Positions 34,157 through 42,799 of a DNA stretch of 64,000 bases are shown here, one piece after another. The position numbers and the translations under genes were made by a program. Location of the stretch: IMG/VR virus record IMGVR_UViG_3300021197_001521, positions 20,236-84,235 of that record, one strand, 5' to 3'. How positions within the stretch are numbered: the first letter of the stretch is position 1; each line of letters opens with the position of its first letter. Source of the stretch: a virus. Under the pieces are notes generated by a model. The model did not search any database. It saw only the letters and a list, made by a program, of their open reading frames with translations, and was not told the DNA's origin.

Positions 34157-34896
34157 TTTTCTATCTCTTTCAGTGATTTTAAGTTATTTATTTTAAGTAG
34201 TGGTATTCCAGAATTTTTCATAACAGATATTTCTTTTGTTTTATTTAATTCATTTATTGCTTCAAATAGAAATTTATTTTTAAAATCAGGATTCGATATG
34301 ATGTCATAGAATTTTTCTATGGTTTCTCCACCTTTTAAAAACACCGATTCCGTCCAAAAATTATTTTTCTCTCCTAAACACAAAGATGTTAACTTTTGTT
34401 TTTCTGAAATACCTGAAACTTCAAAGTTCATTGTTGGATTCTTGTCCTGAACAACTATTGAAGATTTGCTGTAGTCAACTGTAGATAAAAATTCAGGTGT
34501 TAGCAAAAGATTACCAGAAACAAACAGAATTCTATTATTCATAGTGTTTCCAACGCACAGTCTGGCGCTTTCGCAGCAGTTTGAATTAAAATGAACTTGA
34601 TTTTCTATAACTCTAATGTTCTCATAATTAAGATTTTTTTTGACATACTCTGTTATTTTTTTAGACTCAAAACCTGCACACACGATAATCTCATAATTAA
34701 GCAGTGTTGCCTGTATTGTTTCAATTTGCCTTTCAATTAAAGTTTTATCCTTAATTTTTATAAGAGGTATAGAACCATAAGATTTCATTCTATACCCGTG
34801 ATTCTCAGACAAGATAACAACCGTTACGAAGTCTTTTAATCTTTTCTCCTCCCTATTCCAAGGTTTGGGAGATGCTATATGTCTTTTTTTTCTCAT
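34153..34896 (-). CDS. Sugar nucleotidyltransferase-like protein, degenerate
   Basis: A 247-residue protein with the layout of NTP-transferase (sugar-1-phosphate nucleotidyltransferase) domains: strand VTVVILSE, an RM in place of the GxGTRM loop, IPLIKIKDKTLIERQIETIQ, then EIIVCAGFE and RILFVSGN. The GxG of the signature loop is missing (ENHGYRM), and the PK lysine is shifted. The acidic metal motif normally found after the third strand is replaced by VSGNLLL. It may have lost the NTP reaction or may act on an unusual substrate. It sits in the glycan chain and overlaps the next gene. Confidence 0.6.
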   Translation of the reverse strand: MRKKRHIASPKPWNREEKRLKDFVTVVILSENHGYRMKSYGSIPLIKIKDKTLIERQIETIQATLLNYEIIVCAGFESKKITEYVKKNLNYENIRVIENQVHFNSNCCESARLCVGNTMNNRILFVSGNLLLTPEFLSTVDYSKSSIVVQDKNPTMNFEVSGISEKQKLTSLCLGEKNNFWTESVFLKGGETIEKFYDIISNPDFKNKFLFEAINELNKTKEISVMKNSGIPLLKINNLKSLKEIEK

Positions 34897-34897
34897 A

Positions 34898-35635
34898 TTA
34901 TTTTACTTTAACGAAATAATAAAGATTGCGGTTTTTTGACTCAACGATTAACTGTTTTGTCATCTTGTCATAATCATTATACTCAGGATATGAACTATTT
35001 ACAACTCTTTTCATTATTATAGAACCATTTTTTGGCAATTCAAAAATCGCAGCGTTCTTCATTTGATTGTTTGTGAGGTCATCTATCATCAAAAAGACAT
35101 CGGAAGGAATTTGTGCATCATGTTCTAGTTTTACAAAATAACTTGCTTTTATCAATTTTTTAAATGCTTCAAACTCTTCTTCTTTCTTATCTTTTTTAAA
35201 ATGAAAATCTACATAGCAATGCCGAAACTTTTGCTTGAGATCATATAGTGCTGAGACGATTTCTTCTGCTTTGCCTTGGTTTTTACTAGATATAACAATT
35301 TTTATTTTGTCTTTGGGATAATCTATTTCTTTTAATTTTTTAATTGTTTCTAGTATTTTGGTATCATCATCTTCGGAATCAAATACAGCGATTCCAAAAA
35401 GAGGCATAACGTGATTTCTCGCAATATCCAAAGCGTCTTCTTCTTTAGAGAACTGCCAACTTTCTAATCTTTTTAGGTTACATATCCCATGAATTTTATG
35501 AGGATTGTCGGTTATAATTTTATCAGAAAACGCATCAAGTCTTCCTGCGCTGCATTTATTAGAATTAGTGTAGAAAATACAATCTTTGCAAGAAGTAGTA
35601 GTGGCAGGTTTATTTTCTTCTTGCTGTGATTTCAT
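34898..35635 (-). CDS. Cys-rich N-terminus protein with possible GT-A-like body
   Basis: A 245-residue protein. The N-terminus has four cysteines (CKDC, then NKCSAGRLDAF, then HGICNL) that could hold zinc or an Fe-S cluster. The body has strand/helix alternation (GIAVFDSED, IKIVISSKNQGKAEEIVSAL) and a later acidic segment, VFLMIDDLT, reminiscent of GT-A domains but without a clean DxD. I cannot name the family. It overlaps the preceding methyltransferase-like gene by 26 bases. Confidence 0.5.
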   Translation of the reverse strand: MKSQQEENKPATTTSCKDCIFYTNSNKCSAGRLDAFSDKIITDNPHKIHGICNLKRLESWQFSKEEDALDIARNHVMPLFGIAVFDSEDDDTKILETIKKLKEIDYPKDKIKIVISSKNQGKAEEIVSALYDLKQKFRHCYVDFHFKKDKKEEEFEAFKKLIKASYFVKLEHDAQIPSDVFLMIDDLTNNQMKNAAIFELPKNGSIIMKRVVNSSYPEYNDYDKMTKQLIVESKNRNLYYFVKVK

Positions 35636-36026
35636 AGTTAAGTCCAGACATGGTTGATCGTTCTATTTGTAGTCCATTTTTTTGAAAGAATTGCTTGACT
35701 AAATCTACATCTAGCATACACTTGGACTGTAAAATTAAAGTATTCATTGTAGGTTGAGGTATCAAACCATTAAGAACACCCTTACAAAAGAGTCTTGGGT
35801 CTATACCACTAACTGTGAGTGTTCCGTTTAGTCTAAGTTTATTAATTAGCAGTCCAAGAAAATCGAATACGTTTTCCTGACTAAAAAGACTTATTGTGTC
35901 TGACGCTAATATTTCTTCGCATTGATTATCTGTTACCTCTTCTGACAAAATATTTAGGTCGCTAAGGAGGAATGTTTCATAACCCTTTATGGCAGTCCTA
36001 TCGTCAGTTACTATTTGTAGTTTCAT
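35610..36026 (-). CDS. Methyltransferase-like partial domain
   Basis: A 138-residue protein. The segment LLINKLRLNGTLTVSGIDPR followed by LFCKGVLNGL resembles the middle and C-terminal half of class I SAM-dependent methyltransferases, where a helix and a G-x-L strand carry the substrate loop. The SAM-binding GxGxG half is not present and no upstream frame restores it. It could be a reduced non-catalytic domain, or it may work with a partner. It lies between a GT4 enzyme and the Cys-rich protein. Confidence 0.5.
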   Translation of the reverse strand: MKLQIVTDDRTAIKGYETFLLSDLNILSEEVTDNQCEEILASDTISLFSQENVFDFLGLLINKLRLNGTLTVSGIDPRLFCKGVLNGLIPQPTMNTLILQSKCMLDVDLVKQFFQKNGLQIERSTMSGLNYEITARRK

Positions 36027-36998
36027 TTATATCCCCTTGTAAGCTCTATCAAAAACGTTATTCCATTTAGTTATAAATTCTTGCTCTGAGAATTTTTCTT
36101 CTATAGTTTTTCTTGCCTCCGCACCCATTTTAGCAGCAAGCGGTTTGTCTTCAAGTAATTGCTCGCAGTAAGATCTAAGATCTTCTTCGTCGTTAGAAAT
36201 AAATCCATTAACGCCATGTTCGATAAAGTCAGGTATTGCACAAGTCTCTGTTGTGACAATAGCACAACCGCAAGACATTGCTTCTAACATAGACGTAGGA
36301 ACTGGACTCAAAACGCTTGGGTTTATATAAACTAGAGCATTTTGGTATGCTTTGATTAAATGTTCCACAGATTCACTTTGACTAGAAAGACCTTCTGTTT
36401 CCCCTACAACTACCCTGTCTAAACCTTTTGTAATTCTTTCCCAACCTTGATAGTTCAGCGCATAGTCTCTTTTTATGAAATCATGAGCAACCGTCAGGAT
36501 CTTACTCCTATCTGCACCATCGTCCGGTTTAAAGATGTTGGTATCTACGGAATGCTCAATTACATCGCCGTCCATACCCCATTTTCCTTTAGAGTAATTT
36601 GTTATAAAAATATTATAATCACCCCTCATTGATAGAAACTGATTTAGGGTTTCTTGAGGCCACTGTGGTATAGGAAGCGTATGCTCCAAGGATATCAAAG
36701 GTATCTGTAATGTGTCATTTATTTTTTGTGCAACTTGATATTGACCGAATTTACTATGCGAAAGTATCATGTCAAAGACTATATTTGGAACATTATTTTT
36801 ACCTAGTTGGTAGCAGTTTTCCGGCATTTTTCCATGACCTTCATACCAATCTTTTCCTTCTTCATGGTTAAATGAATAGAAGTTATGACCCGTTTTTGCC
36901 AGTTGAGTTTGGTATCTTTCATGGGCATTGAAGGTTAGTATGTTGTACTTTGTTTTATTTCTGTTTGCTTTGTCTATAATGCTGATTTGCCTACGCAT
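36027..36998 (-). CDS. GT4-family glycosyltransferase
   Basis: A 323-residue GT-B enzyme. The C-terminal Rossmann domain shows YINPSVLSPVPTSMLEAMSC followed by GCAIVTTETCAIPDFIEHG and NGFI, the standard GT4 donor-binding stretch. The glutamate in LEAMSCG and the PDFIEHGVNG loop are the conserved parts. The N-terminal domain is shorter than usual (about 150 residues), with ILSHSKFGQYQVAQ and ISLEHTLP. Start ATG overlaps the previous GT4 gene by 8 bases. The donor is unknown. Confidence 0.85.
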   Translation of the reverse strand: MRRQISIIDKANRNKTKYNILTFNAHERYQTQLAKTGHNFYSFNHEEGKDWYEGHGKMPENCYQLGKNNVPNIVFDMILSHSKFGQYQVAQKINDTLQIPLISLEHTLPIPQWPQETLNQFLSMRGDYNIFITNYSKGKWGMDGDVIEHSVDTNIFKPDDGADRSKILTVAHDFIKRDYALNYQGWERITKGLDRVVVGETEGLSSQSESVEHLIKAYQNALVYINPSVLSPVPTSMLEAMSCGCAIVTTETCAIPDFIEHGVNGFISNDEEDLRSYCEQLLEDKPLAAKMGAEARKTIEEKFSEQEFITKWNNVFDRAYKGI

Positions 36999-38082
36999 TT
37001 AACACCTCCTTTACAGTGTTTCCAAAGGACTCTTGAGAAAATTTTTCTGCTTTTTCTAGTCCCTGTTTTCTTCTTTCAATATGAATCATAGGATCTTTCA
37101 ACCAGTCGTCATACAATTGTCTCATCGTTTGTCTCATTCCCATCTCGCAAGGATTGAAAACGAAATTCTTTGCGTTATATACGTCTTTCCACATTGAGTC
37201 TGATCTTTCTATTGTCTTGTATACAGATTTGACTACCGCCTCATCTGCATACTCTGCCGCATCTGTTCCTTCTAGCACTACAGGAACGCTTCCTAAGCAC
37301 AATGCGTCGAATACACTTGAAGGGAGGCATCTTTGATTAGAAGGCGTTACGAAGCAATCTCCGTATTGATGAAGTTGATAAATTGATTCAGGGTTTTGAC
37401 CTCTTTGTACAACCATGTCTAGCAAGCAATCGCTTAGGTCTTCTTGATTACTAATTTTTTTCTTCAGTTCATGTTTTTTTATGTCTAATGATTGCTGCGT
37501 TTCCCCGCCTACTAACTGTAGTATTAGTGCAGTGTTATCGCCCTTGTCGAATTCTGAATGAAAACATCTGAGAATAGTTTCTGTTTGATCGTCATAGGCA
37601 TCTACCACGGTATAAAACTTAAATTTACCCGTAAGCTCTGGCACTTGAATTTCTTTATAATTTTTTGTATAAAGACTTTTATCAAAGCAGTGCGGCACTA
37701 CAACAGTTTTATCTTTTATTTTTTTAGGCATCGAATCTTTCGCTATTTCGCTGGCAACCCAAATCTGATCTAATTGATTTAGTTGTTCTGCCCAACTAGA
37801 ATGATCTAATGTTACAAATTCATTTCCAAATATTGCAATATTTTTTTCAAATTTATCTGTTCCTACTAGATGTTCTGGAAACACATGTTGAATACAGACA
37901 TCACAATCGTCCAAGGATTTATCTTCTAGGTGACTTATTTCTTTGGGTGTCTGATTGCCAGAAAACGAAATTGCCCTACATACAACATCAAAACCTGCTT
38001 TATCAAGCGCTAAAATATTATTGGTGGCATATCTACCCCAATCGCTCGCTTCTCTGTAATATCCAATATACAATACCTTCAT
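36991..38082 (-). CDS. GT4-like glycosyltransferase
   Basis: A 363-residue GT-B-type protein beginning MKVLYIGYYREASDWGRYAT, as in GT4 enzymes. In the C-terminal domain the usual PSxxEG(F)G..xxEAMAxG stretch reads TPSNQRCLPSSVFDALCLGS, where an aspartate replaces the conserved glutamate. The following VPVVLEGTDAAEYAD loop is GT4-like. The Glu-to-Asp change may alter donor use or activity. It forms a coupled pair with the next GT4 gene. Confidence 0.72.
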   Translation of the reverse strand: MKVLYIGYYREASDWGRYATNNILALDKAGFDVVCRAISFSGNQTPKEISHLEDKSLDDCDVCIQHVFPEHLVGTDKFEKNIAIFGNEFVTLDHSSWAEQLNQLDQIWVASEIAKDSMPKKIKDKTVVVPHCFDKSLYTKNYKEIQVPELTGKFKFYTVVDAYDDQTETILRCFHSEFDKGDNTALILQLVGGETQQSLDIKKHELKKKISNQEDLSDCLLDMVVQRGQNPESIYQLHQYGDCFVTPSNQRCLPSSVFDALCLGSVPVVLEGTDAAEYADEAVVKSVYKTIERSDSMWKDVYNAKNFVFNPCEMGMRQTMRQLYDDWLKDPMIHIERRKQGLEKAEKFSQESFGNTVKEVLNA

Positions 38083-38096
38083 TAGGCTCTCCCGAC

Positions 38097-38972
38097 TTAT
38101 AAATGAATAATTTTATTTGTGTCAAAAAAATGGTTCAATACATCTGGTTTTTTCTGGTTTAAAATCCAGTCAATATCTTCTCTGTCTATCTCTTCTTTTC
38201 TATTGTCTCTTGAGTAAGTGTTTACGGAATTATTTTTCATTCTATAAGATAGAATTGTTTCTCCATTGTATAAACAGGTCGCAGGACATCCAATCCAAGT
38301 TTCGTGATTATTTACAATAAAAAAGTTAGCAGAACATTTTAAATGAGTAGAAACCCCACCAGCGTTTCCTAAACAAACAACACAGTTTGAAAGCATAAAA
38401 TACGAAAGCATTTCACTGTATGTGGTAGTCGATACTTCTTCGTAATTATCACTAAAACTAAGGTTGGGTTTTTCTATCGTCAAATTAATAACATATGCAT
38501 CGTTCTGTAAAATTTTTGCTATATAATCTTCAAGCAAATTATTTCTAAATCCCGTTATAGGATTGTTGATATTTCTAGCGCTTATAACTACTATAGGTTT
38601 ATCTATTTTTTCTAGTTTGTTCTTTATTAAAGTATAGTCGTGTTCTAAAGGTTTATTTGTTCCAAACCCCTTCTCTTGAATCGTTTTATTTATATATGTA
38701 AAATTTCTTTTGTAAACATGTGTCTTGTCTTCATCAAAGTCTGCTCTATATGTAACGTTATTATTATCATACCAACTTCGTAAATGATTACAAGATGAAT
38801 TGTTCTTGCCGTCTATTAAGATTTTATCAAACGACTCAAATAAAACTAAAAAGTTATATCCTGCATAAGTATAATACTCTTCGTCTATTTTTCTGTTGTG
38901 TGATAAAAAATTATTGCTTATGTCGCAGTAATTAAACTCGTCATATGAATACGGAAGCGAAATCTTATTCAT
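38097..38972 (-). CDS. Probable GT-B fold protein of the glycan cluster
   Basis: A 291-residue protein. The middle has IDKPIVVISARN, a typical start of the second Rossmann domain, followed by LLEDYIAKILQ. Later comes MLSNCVVCLGNAGGVSTHLK followed by CSANFFIVNNHETW, which resembles the donor-binding turn of GT9-type or sialyltransferase-like GT-B enzymes (GNSG/GNAGG then H). The first 110 residues are Tyr/Asn/Asp-rich and unassigned. It is followed by a 14-base gap, one of the few non-overlapping joints here. Confidence 0.5.
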   Translation of the reverse strand: MNKISLPYSYDEFNYCDISNNFLSHNRKIDEEYYTYAGYNFLVLFESFDKILIDGKNNSSCNHLRSWYDNNNVTYRADFDEDKTHVYKRNFTYINKTIQEKGFGTNKPLEHDYTLIKNKLEKIDKPIVVISARNINNPITGFRNNLLEDYIAKILQNDAYVINLTIEKPNLSFSDNYEEVSTTTYSEMLSYFMLSNCVVCLGNAGGVSTHLKCSANFFIVNNHETWIGCPATCLYNGETILSYRMKNNSVNTYSRDNRKEEIDREDIDWILNQKKPDVLNHFFDTNKIIHL

Positions 38973-39732
38973 TTTTTAATGGATAGTTTAAAATAAAACT
39001 CATCCCCCCTGAATTAAACTCTCCATGAAAACCGAAAGACTCATAACTTATTAGCATGTTTCTTGCAAAATATCTATACGGCGTTGGGTGTTCTACAGAA
39101 AACTGTGCTGCTAACTCAGGCGGGGCAAATCTTATACCTGCTTGTGTCATTCTGTCATAGTTAAATACGCATATGTTTAAGTCTTCATTCTTATGTTCCC
39201 ACCCAAGTTTGGCAGACTCTTCTACAAATTTTCTAGTTCGCAAAGAGAATCCACCATTACCCACAACATTTGGAATATTATCTATTCTTCCAGCAACCAT
39301 GTCCGTTGCTTGGATTATATGCATGGGCCAAGGCGCGCCTATGTAGTCGTAGTCTAAATACTGGTCTGTCCACTTATTACTATCTATAATAGTAGAATCA
39401 TGCTGAACATTCAAGCAAAAATCATCTGTAATGTATTTATTTGTTTGTTGAACAAAAGATTCACAGAAACCTATTCTGTTTTCATCATCGTTTTGTAGGT
39501 TGTCATTAAGGTCTACTTTCATGTCGTAGACTTCTATGTTATTCTTGTTGATGATTTTTTCAAACAAAGACAACTGAGTTTTACTACTATCTGTAATTAA
39601 GACACTACGCTTAAAATCTACCTGATCCATAGCAATCAACATAGATCTAAGAGATTTTTCTACATGTTCTGTACCCCAGCAAAATGTAAATACTGTTACG
39701 TCTGGTAGTTGTAACTTATTTCCAATAGTCAT
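38965..39732 (-). CDS. DUF5672-type glycosyltransferase-like protein
   Basis: A 255-residue protein. After a GT-A-type start (VTVFTFCWGTEHVEKSLRSM) it shows DYIGAPWP, VGNGGFSLRTRKF, a following ED-containing helix, then FAPPELAAQFSVE and FGFHGEF. These are the signature pieces of the DUF5672 family, whose members occur beside glycosyltransferases in polysaccharide loci and are thought to be GT-A enzymes. It overlaps the epimerase gene by 17 bases. Confidence 0.75.
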   Translation of the reverse strand: MTIGNKLQLPDVTVFTFCWGTEHVEKSLRSMLIAMDQVDFKRSVLITDSSKTQLSLFEKIINKNNIEVYDMKVDLNDNLQNDDENRIGFCESFVQQTNKYITDDFCLNVQHDSTIIDSNKWTDQYLDYDYIGAPWPMHIIQATDMVAGRIDNIPNVVGNGGFSLRTRKFVEESAKLGWEHKNEDLNICVFNYDRMTQAGIRFAPPELAAQFSVEHPTPYRYFARNMLISYESFGFHGEFNSGGMSFILNYPLKNE

Positions 39733-40735
39733 AAATACCCTTCGTTGTTTCGTAATCCATTACCTTTTGTTCGCGTTTAGGTTGGGTCATCGCCCACCTG
39801 AACATCTCATCAATTGTTTCCTCTAGGTTGGTGTCGTCGCTAAAGCCTAACATTTCTTTTGCTTTTGCGTGATCGCAATGCGCATGTTTAACTTCGTGCC
39901 GACCTTCTACATGTTTTTTATCTGCTTGAAAACCATTTTTTAAAGCTACACGCTGCACTGTATCTGCCAGTTGGTTTATTGAGTATGCTTTGTCTGCTCC
40001 AATGTTAAAAATTTCTTTATCGTGACTATCAATCAGTTTTTCAAAAGGTTCCATGTAGTATTTGATATCAGAGAACGCGCGAGTCTGCTCTCCGTCTCCG
40101 TAGATTAACATAGGTTCGCCAGCAAGTATACGTCTAATAAAAATACCTACAACGTTACGATATTTATCCCAAATGTTTTGGTATATACCTACGACATTGT
40201 GTGGACGAACAATATTATAACGAAGACCGTGTTGATCGTGTGCAACCTTTAGGTCCATCTCTACGGTATATTTTGCAATACCATATGGATCAATTGGCAC
40301 TGGTCCCATCGTTTCTGTAAATGGAGGATGATGATTACCGTAAACTGCCATAGAACTGGTAAAGATCATTTTTACGTCATGATTGATACACGCATTGATT
40401 AGGTTAACACTTGCTAAAACATTATTTGTATAATTATAATGTCTGATAAATGGCGACAACCCTTCTGCTGCATAAGCAGCAAAATGATAACACGCTACAA
40501 TGTCACGGTTAGGGTCAGCAAAAATATGCTCTAATGCCCTTGGAGTCCCTTCGCTTTTACTGAGGTGTAGCGGCCAAAACTCAAACTGCTCTAACGTGGT
40601 TTCTTTGGGAAGATAATCTTCATAACTGCCGCTAAGATCATCAATACCTATAACCTTGTAACCCTTTTTGATTAGGTGACGAGTTAGGTGCGAACCAAGC
40701 AGTCCTGCGCATCCAGTTATCACAACTTCTTTCAT
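39716..40735 (-). CDS. NAD-dependent sugar epimerase, GalE-like
   Basis: A 339-residue extended SDR enzyme. It has the NAD motif TGCAGLLGSHL (about 7-17), GIDDLSG (dinucleotide specificity), HFAAYAAEGLS, FTSSMAVYG and YGIAK with the catalytic Tyr and Lys. RPHNVVG and GDGEQTRAFSDI are on the sugar-nucleotide side, and NIGADKAYSI is near the C-terminus. The pattern is that of UDP-glucose/UDP-GlcNAc 4-epimerases and close relatives, not GDP-mannose dehydratase. It could supply UDP-galactose-type donors to the cluster, for example to the GT7-like enzyme and as acceptor residue for the GT11 enzyme. Confidence 0.82.
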   Translation of the reverse strand: MKEVVITGCAGLLGSHLTRHLIKKGYKVIGIDDLSGSYEDYLPKETTLEQFEFWPLHLSKSEGTPRALEHIFADPNRDIVACYHFAAYAAEGLSPFIRHYNYTNNVLASVNLINACINHDVKMIFTSSMAVYGNHHPPFTETMGPVPIDPYGIAKYTVEMDLKVAHDQHGLRYNIVRPHNVVGIYQNIWDKYRNVVGIFIRRILAGEPMLIYGDGEQTRAFSDIKYYMEPFEKLIDSHDKEIFNIGADKAYSINQLADTVQRVALKNGFQADKKHVEGRHEVKHAHCDHAKAKEMLGFSDDTNLEETIDEMFRWAMTQPKREQKVMDYETTKGIYDYWK

Positions 40736-42417
40736 TTAGACATCCCCTGCACCTGTTGCATTCTTTGTATTCTAGCTCTTTCCCATTGATTTCTTCTTTC
40801 GCATAGCATCTTCATCTGATCGTATGCTACATCAAAATTAAAAGGTTGCCTAGAATGAACGCCATCAAATGCAGCAGAAGATTCGTTAAAGTACATACCG
40901 CCCGTTGAGGACGTTGCTTGTTTGTAGGTCAAGTCCCTTGTTAACCTAGACTCCATAAAAGTGCCTAGTTTATCAGGTTCTCTTAAAACATTTGTTATCA
41001 ACCATCTTGACAGGTCGCTAGGTTTAATGTTATTGTTAGAAACATCCAACTTTTGATCTGATTCAATTACCCTTGGACCTGACCCCCAACTTTGTTCAAG
41101 TGGAATTGGATCTGTTTGATCAAAGTAGTTCTCCCATACAGAACCACTTAAATGCCACTGATAATATTTTTCAAAGTTTTCTCTGGTTTGCTTGCCTTCT
41201 GCTTCTCTTTCTTCGTCTGATTTGCTGAAAAAATCCAAGAAATAGTTAGCAGCTTCTTGATTGTCTGGAACCGCACGTAAACATCCAGTTTCTAATTCTT
41301 TGTACAAAGCCGCTGGCTTAATGGGGTATCCGCCTAACTTCCTTAAAACACTTTCCATAGCAGAATAATCTGTTCCGCAGACGGGAACCCCACAAGCCGC
41401 AGCTTCTACTTGAGGTAGTCCAAACCCTTCACAGTTTGCATACTGGGCGTACAGGTCAAACAAGTTCACCACGTTAGACAAATCTTCGTAACTTAGTCCA
41501 TTTTTAACATTTGAAAGAGTTGCTCCCCACCTTCCTGTGTACGGAGATTGACATATCGCCCCTTTGAATGTAGAGGGAAATGGTTTTTTTGTTTCTGGAC
41601 ATATGTAAGTAAATAAAACGTTTGAAGACAGTTTATATTCTTGTATTAGTTCTGGAATCTCCCAACCTAAATCTGGATAGGAGGTATGGCAGTACAGATA
41701 ATACTTTTTGTTTTCTGACATATCCAAGAATTTACGGAAAGCTTCAAACAAATCTGGATACAACTTGCGTCTTTGGTTACGCATTACTGTTCCAATAATT
41801 TTGTACTCTGGATCTAAACCAAAGTTGAGTTTGTGCATACGCTTGTCTTCTACTGGACTGTAGGCAGGGTGCGCAGACGGAGGCGCGCTTCCAAGGTAAT
41901 TTATTTTACCTCCAGATTGATTTTCTAATACGCCGCCCGCCCAGTCTGAATAAGTAAGACAGGCATCTGCTCCTGCGTAAGTAGCAATCCACTGTCTTGC
42001 TTGAGGTCTTGCGTCTACCGTTGGCATTACCACCCATTTAAAAAACGGTCTAAACGGAGATCTTTCTGCAAAGTCTAGCATCCAGAAATCTCGAATGTCA
42101 CACACAAAGTCTGGCAAAAAATCTAAGCAGACATGCTCAAACGCCCATTCTCCAAACTGATTTGTGGGTCTAGAGTTGTATGCTTCCAGTTCTTCTGGGG
42201 ATGCTTTTGGTTCACAGTTTTGGTTAGGCATTACTCCGTAAAACTTCCAAGGAATGTTCGCTGCCCTTGGATCATTCTTTTCTCCGTATGCTGCCATCTC
42301 AGCAATTTCATACTTGCCAGTGCTGTGCAAATAGTTTAAAATCTCTCTAGTATAAGTTGCATACCCTGTGTTTAGAAAGGTAGCTTCACTGCAAAACAGA
42401 ATTCTTTTCTTTCTCAT
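40732..42417 (-). CDS. Large GT4-family glycosyltransferase with C-terminal extension
   Basis: A 561-residue protein. The N-terminal domain begins RILFCSEATFLNTGYATYTR, the usual GT4 acceptor-domain start. The donor domain has IIGTVMRNQRRKLYPDLFEA, then YAQYANCEGFGLPQVEAAAC followed by GVPVCGTDYSAMES, with the conserved E-x7-E-like arrangement. About 130 C-terminal residues after residue 430 are unassigned and end in a basic, Gln/Arg/Met-rich helix. It begins 1 base after ssb and is coupled to the epimerase gene (ATGA). It is the first glycan enzyme of the operon. Confidence 0.82.
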   Translation of the reverse strand: MRKKRILFCSEATFLNTGYATYTREILNYLHSTGKYEIAEMAAYGEKNDPRAANIPWKFYGVMPNQNCEPKASPEELEAYNSRPTNQFGEWAFEHVCLDFLPDFVCDIRDFWMLDFAERSPFRPFFKWVVMPTVDARPQARQWIATYAGADACLTYSDWAGGVLENQSGGKINYLGSAPPSAHPAYSPVEDKRMHKLNFGLDPEYKIIGTVMRNQRRKLYPDLFEAFRKFLDMSENKKYYLYCHTSYPDLGWEIPELIQEYKLSSNVLFTYICPETKKPFPSTFKGAICQSPYTGRWGATLSNVKNGLSYEDLSNVVNLFDLYAQYANCEGFGLPQVEAAACGVPVCGTDYSAMESVLRKLGGYPIKPAALYKELETGCLRAVPDNQEAANYFLDFFSKSDEEREAEGKQTRENFEKYYQWHLSGSVWENYFDQTDPIPLEQSWGSGPRVIESDQKLDVSNNNIKPSDLSRWLITNVLREPDKLGTFMESRLTRDLTYKQATSSTGGMYFNESSAAFDGVHSRQPFNFDVAYDQMKMLCERRNQWERARIQRMQQVQGMSK

Positions 42418-42418
42418 C

Positions 42419-42739
42419 TTATTCCTTATCTAAACAACCAAAATCAAATTCGTTAATTCTAAATGTAATATCGTCTGTGGCGTCTGTTTTCATTACGCCG
42501 TTTCTCGCGGAGGCATAAACAGTCATCTTAGTTCCTTTCTTTCCAAGTTTAGCAATCGTCTCTGCGCCACTTGCCCACGCTTGCAGCGTGATAGTTGTTG
42601 AAACTTTCTTCTTTTCTCCACGTTTATTTTTACGATATTCGTAAGTTATCATTTTTACAGTGCAGCAGGCTGGTCCGTCATCACCACCCTCTACCTGTGG
42701 GTCATGTAAAAGATACCCAGTAAAAGTGCAATTATTCAT
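42419..42739 (-). CDS. ssb: Single-stranded DNA-binding protein (OB fold)
   Basis: The ATG at 42,739 follows GGAG at 6 bases and lies 32 bases past a strong -10 element. Longer non-ATG starts would run into the promoter. The product has 106 residues: CTFTGYLLHDPQVEGG, a charged basic hairpin (EYRKNKRGEKKK), STTITLQAWASGAETIAKL and then a KGTKMTVYASA strand. This is the order of elements of SSB OB folds: a G-x-L-x-xDP start, the L12 loop, and the W-x-x-x-AE helix. It lacks the long acidic tail of bacterial SSB. It coats ssDNA in replication. Oddly, it heads the glycan operon. Confidence 0.82.
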   Translation of the reverse strand: MNNCTFTGYLLHDPQVEGGDDGPACCTVKMITYEYRKNKRGEKKKVSTTITLQAWASGAETIAKLGKKGTKMTVYASARNGVMKTDATDDITFRINEFDFGCLDKE

Positions 42740-42770
42740 CAATTTCTCCAATAAGACTGTCTTACTTAAT

Positions 42771-42799
42771 ATTATAGTATATAACTTAAAAAAAGTCAA
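42771..42799 (-). promoter_or_regulatory. Sigma70-like promoter upstream of ssb and the glycan cluster
   Basis: On the - strand TTGACT (42,799-42,794), a 17-base spacer and TATAAT (42,776-42,771) form a near-consensus promoter in the gap between the polymerase C-half and ssb. Transcription would start about 25 bases before the ssb ATG and could serve the whole chain down to the terminator at 23.9 kb. Confidence 0.8.

Noticed and set aside
39716-40735. GDP-mannose 4,6-dehydratase to complete the colitose pathway
   Set aside because: The sequence pattern is that of GalE-type UDP-sugar epimerases, so the first pathway step remains missing.
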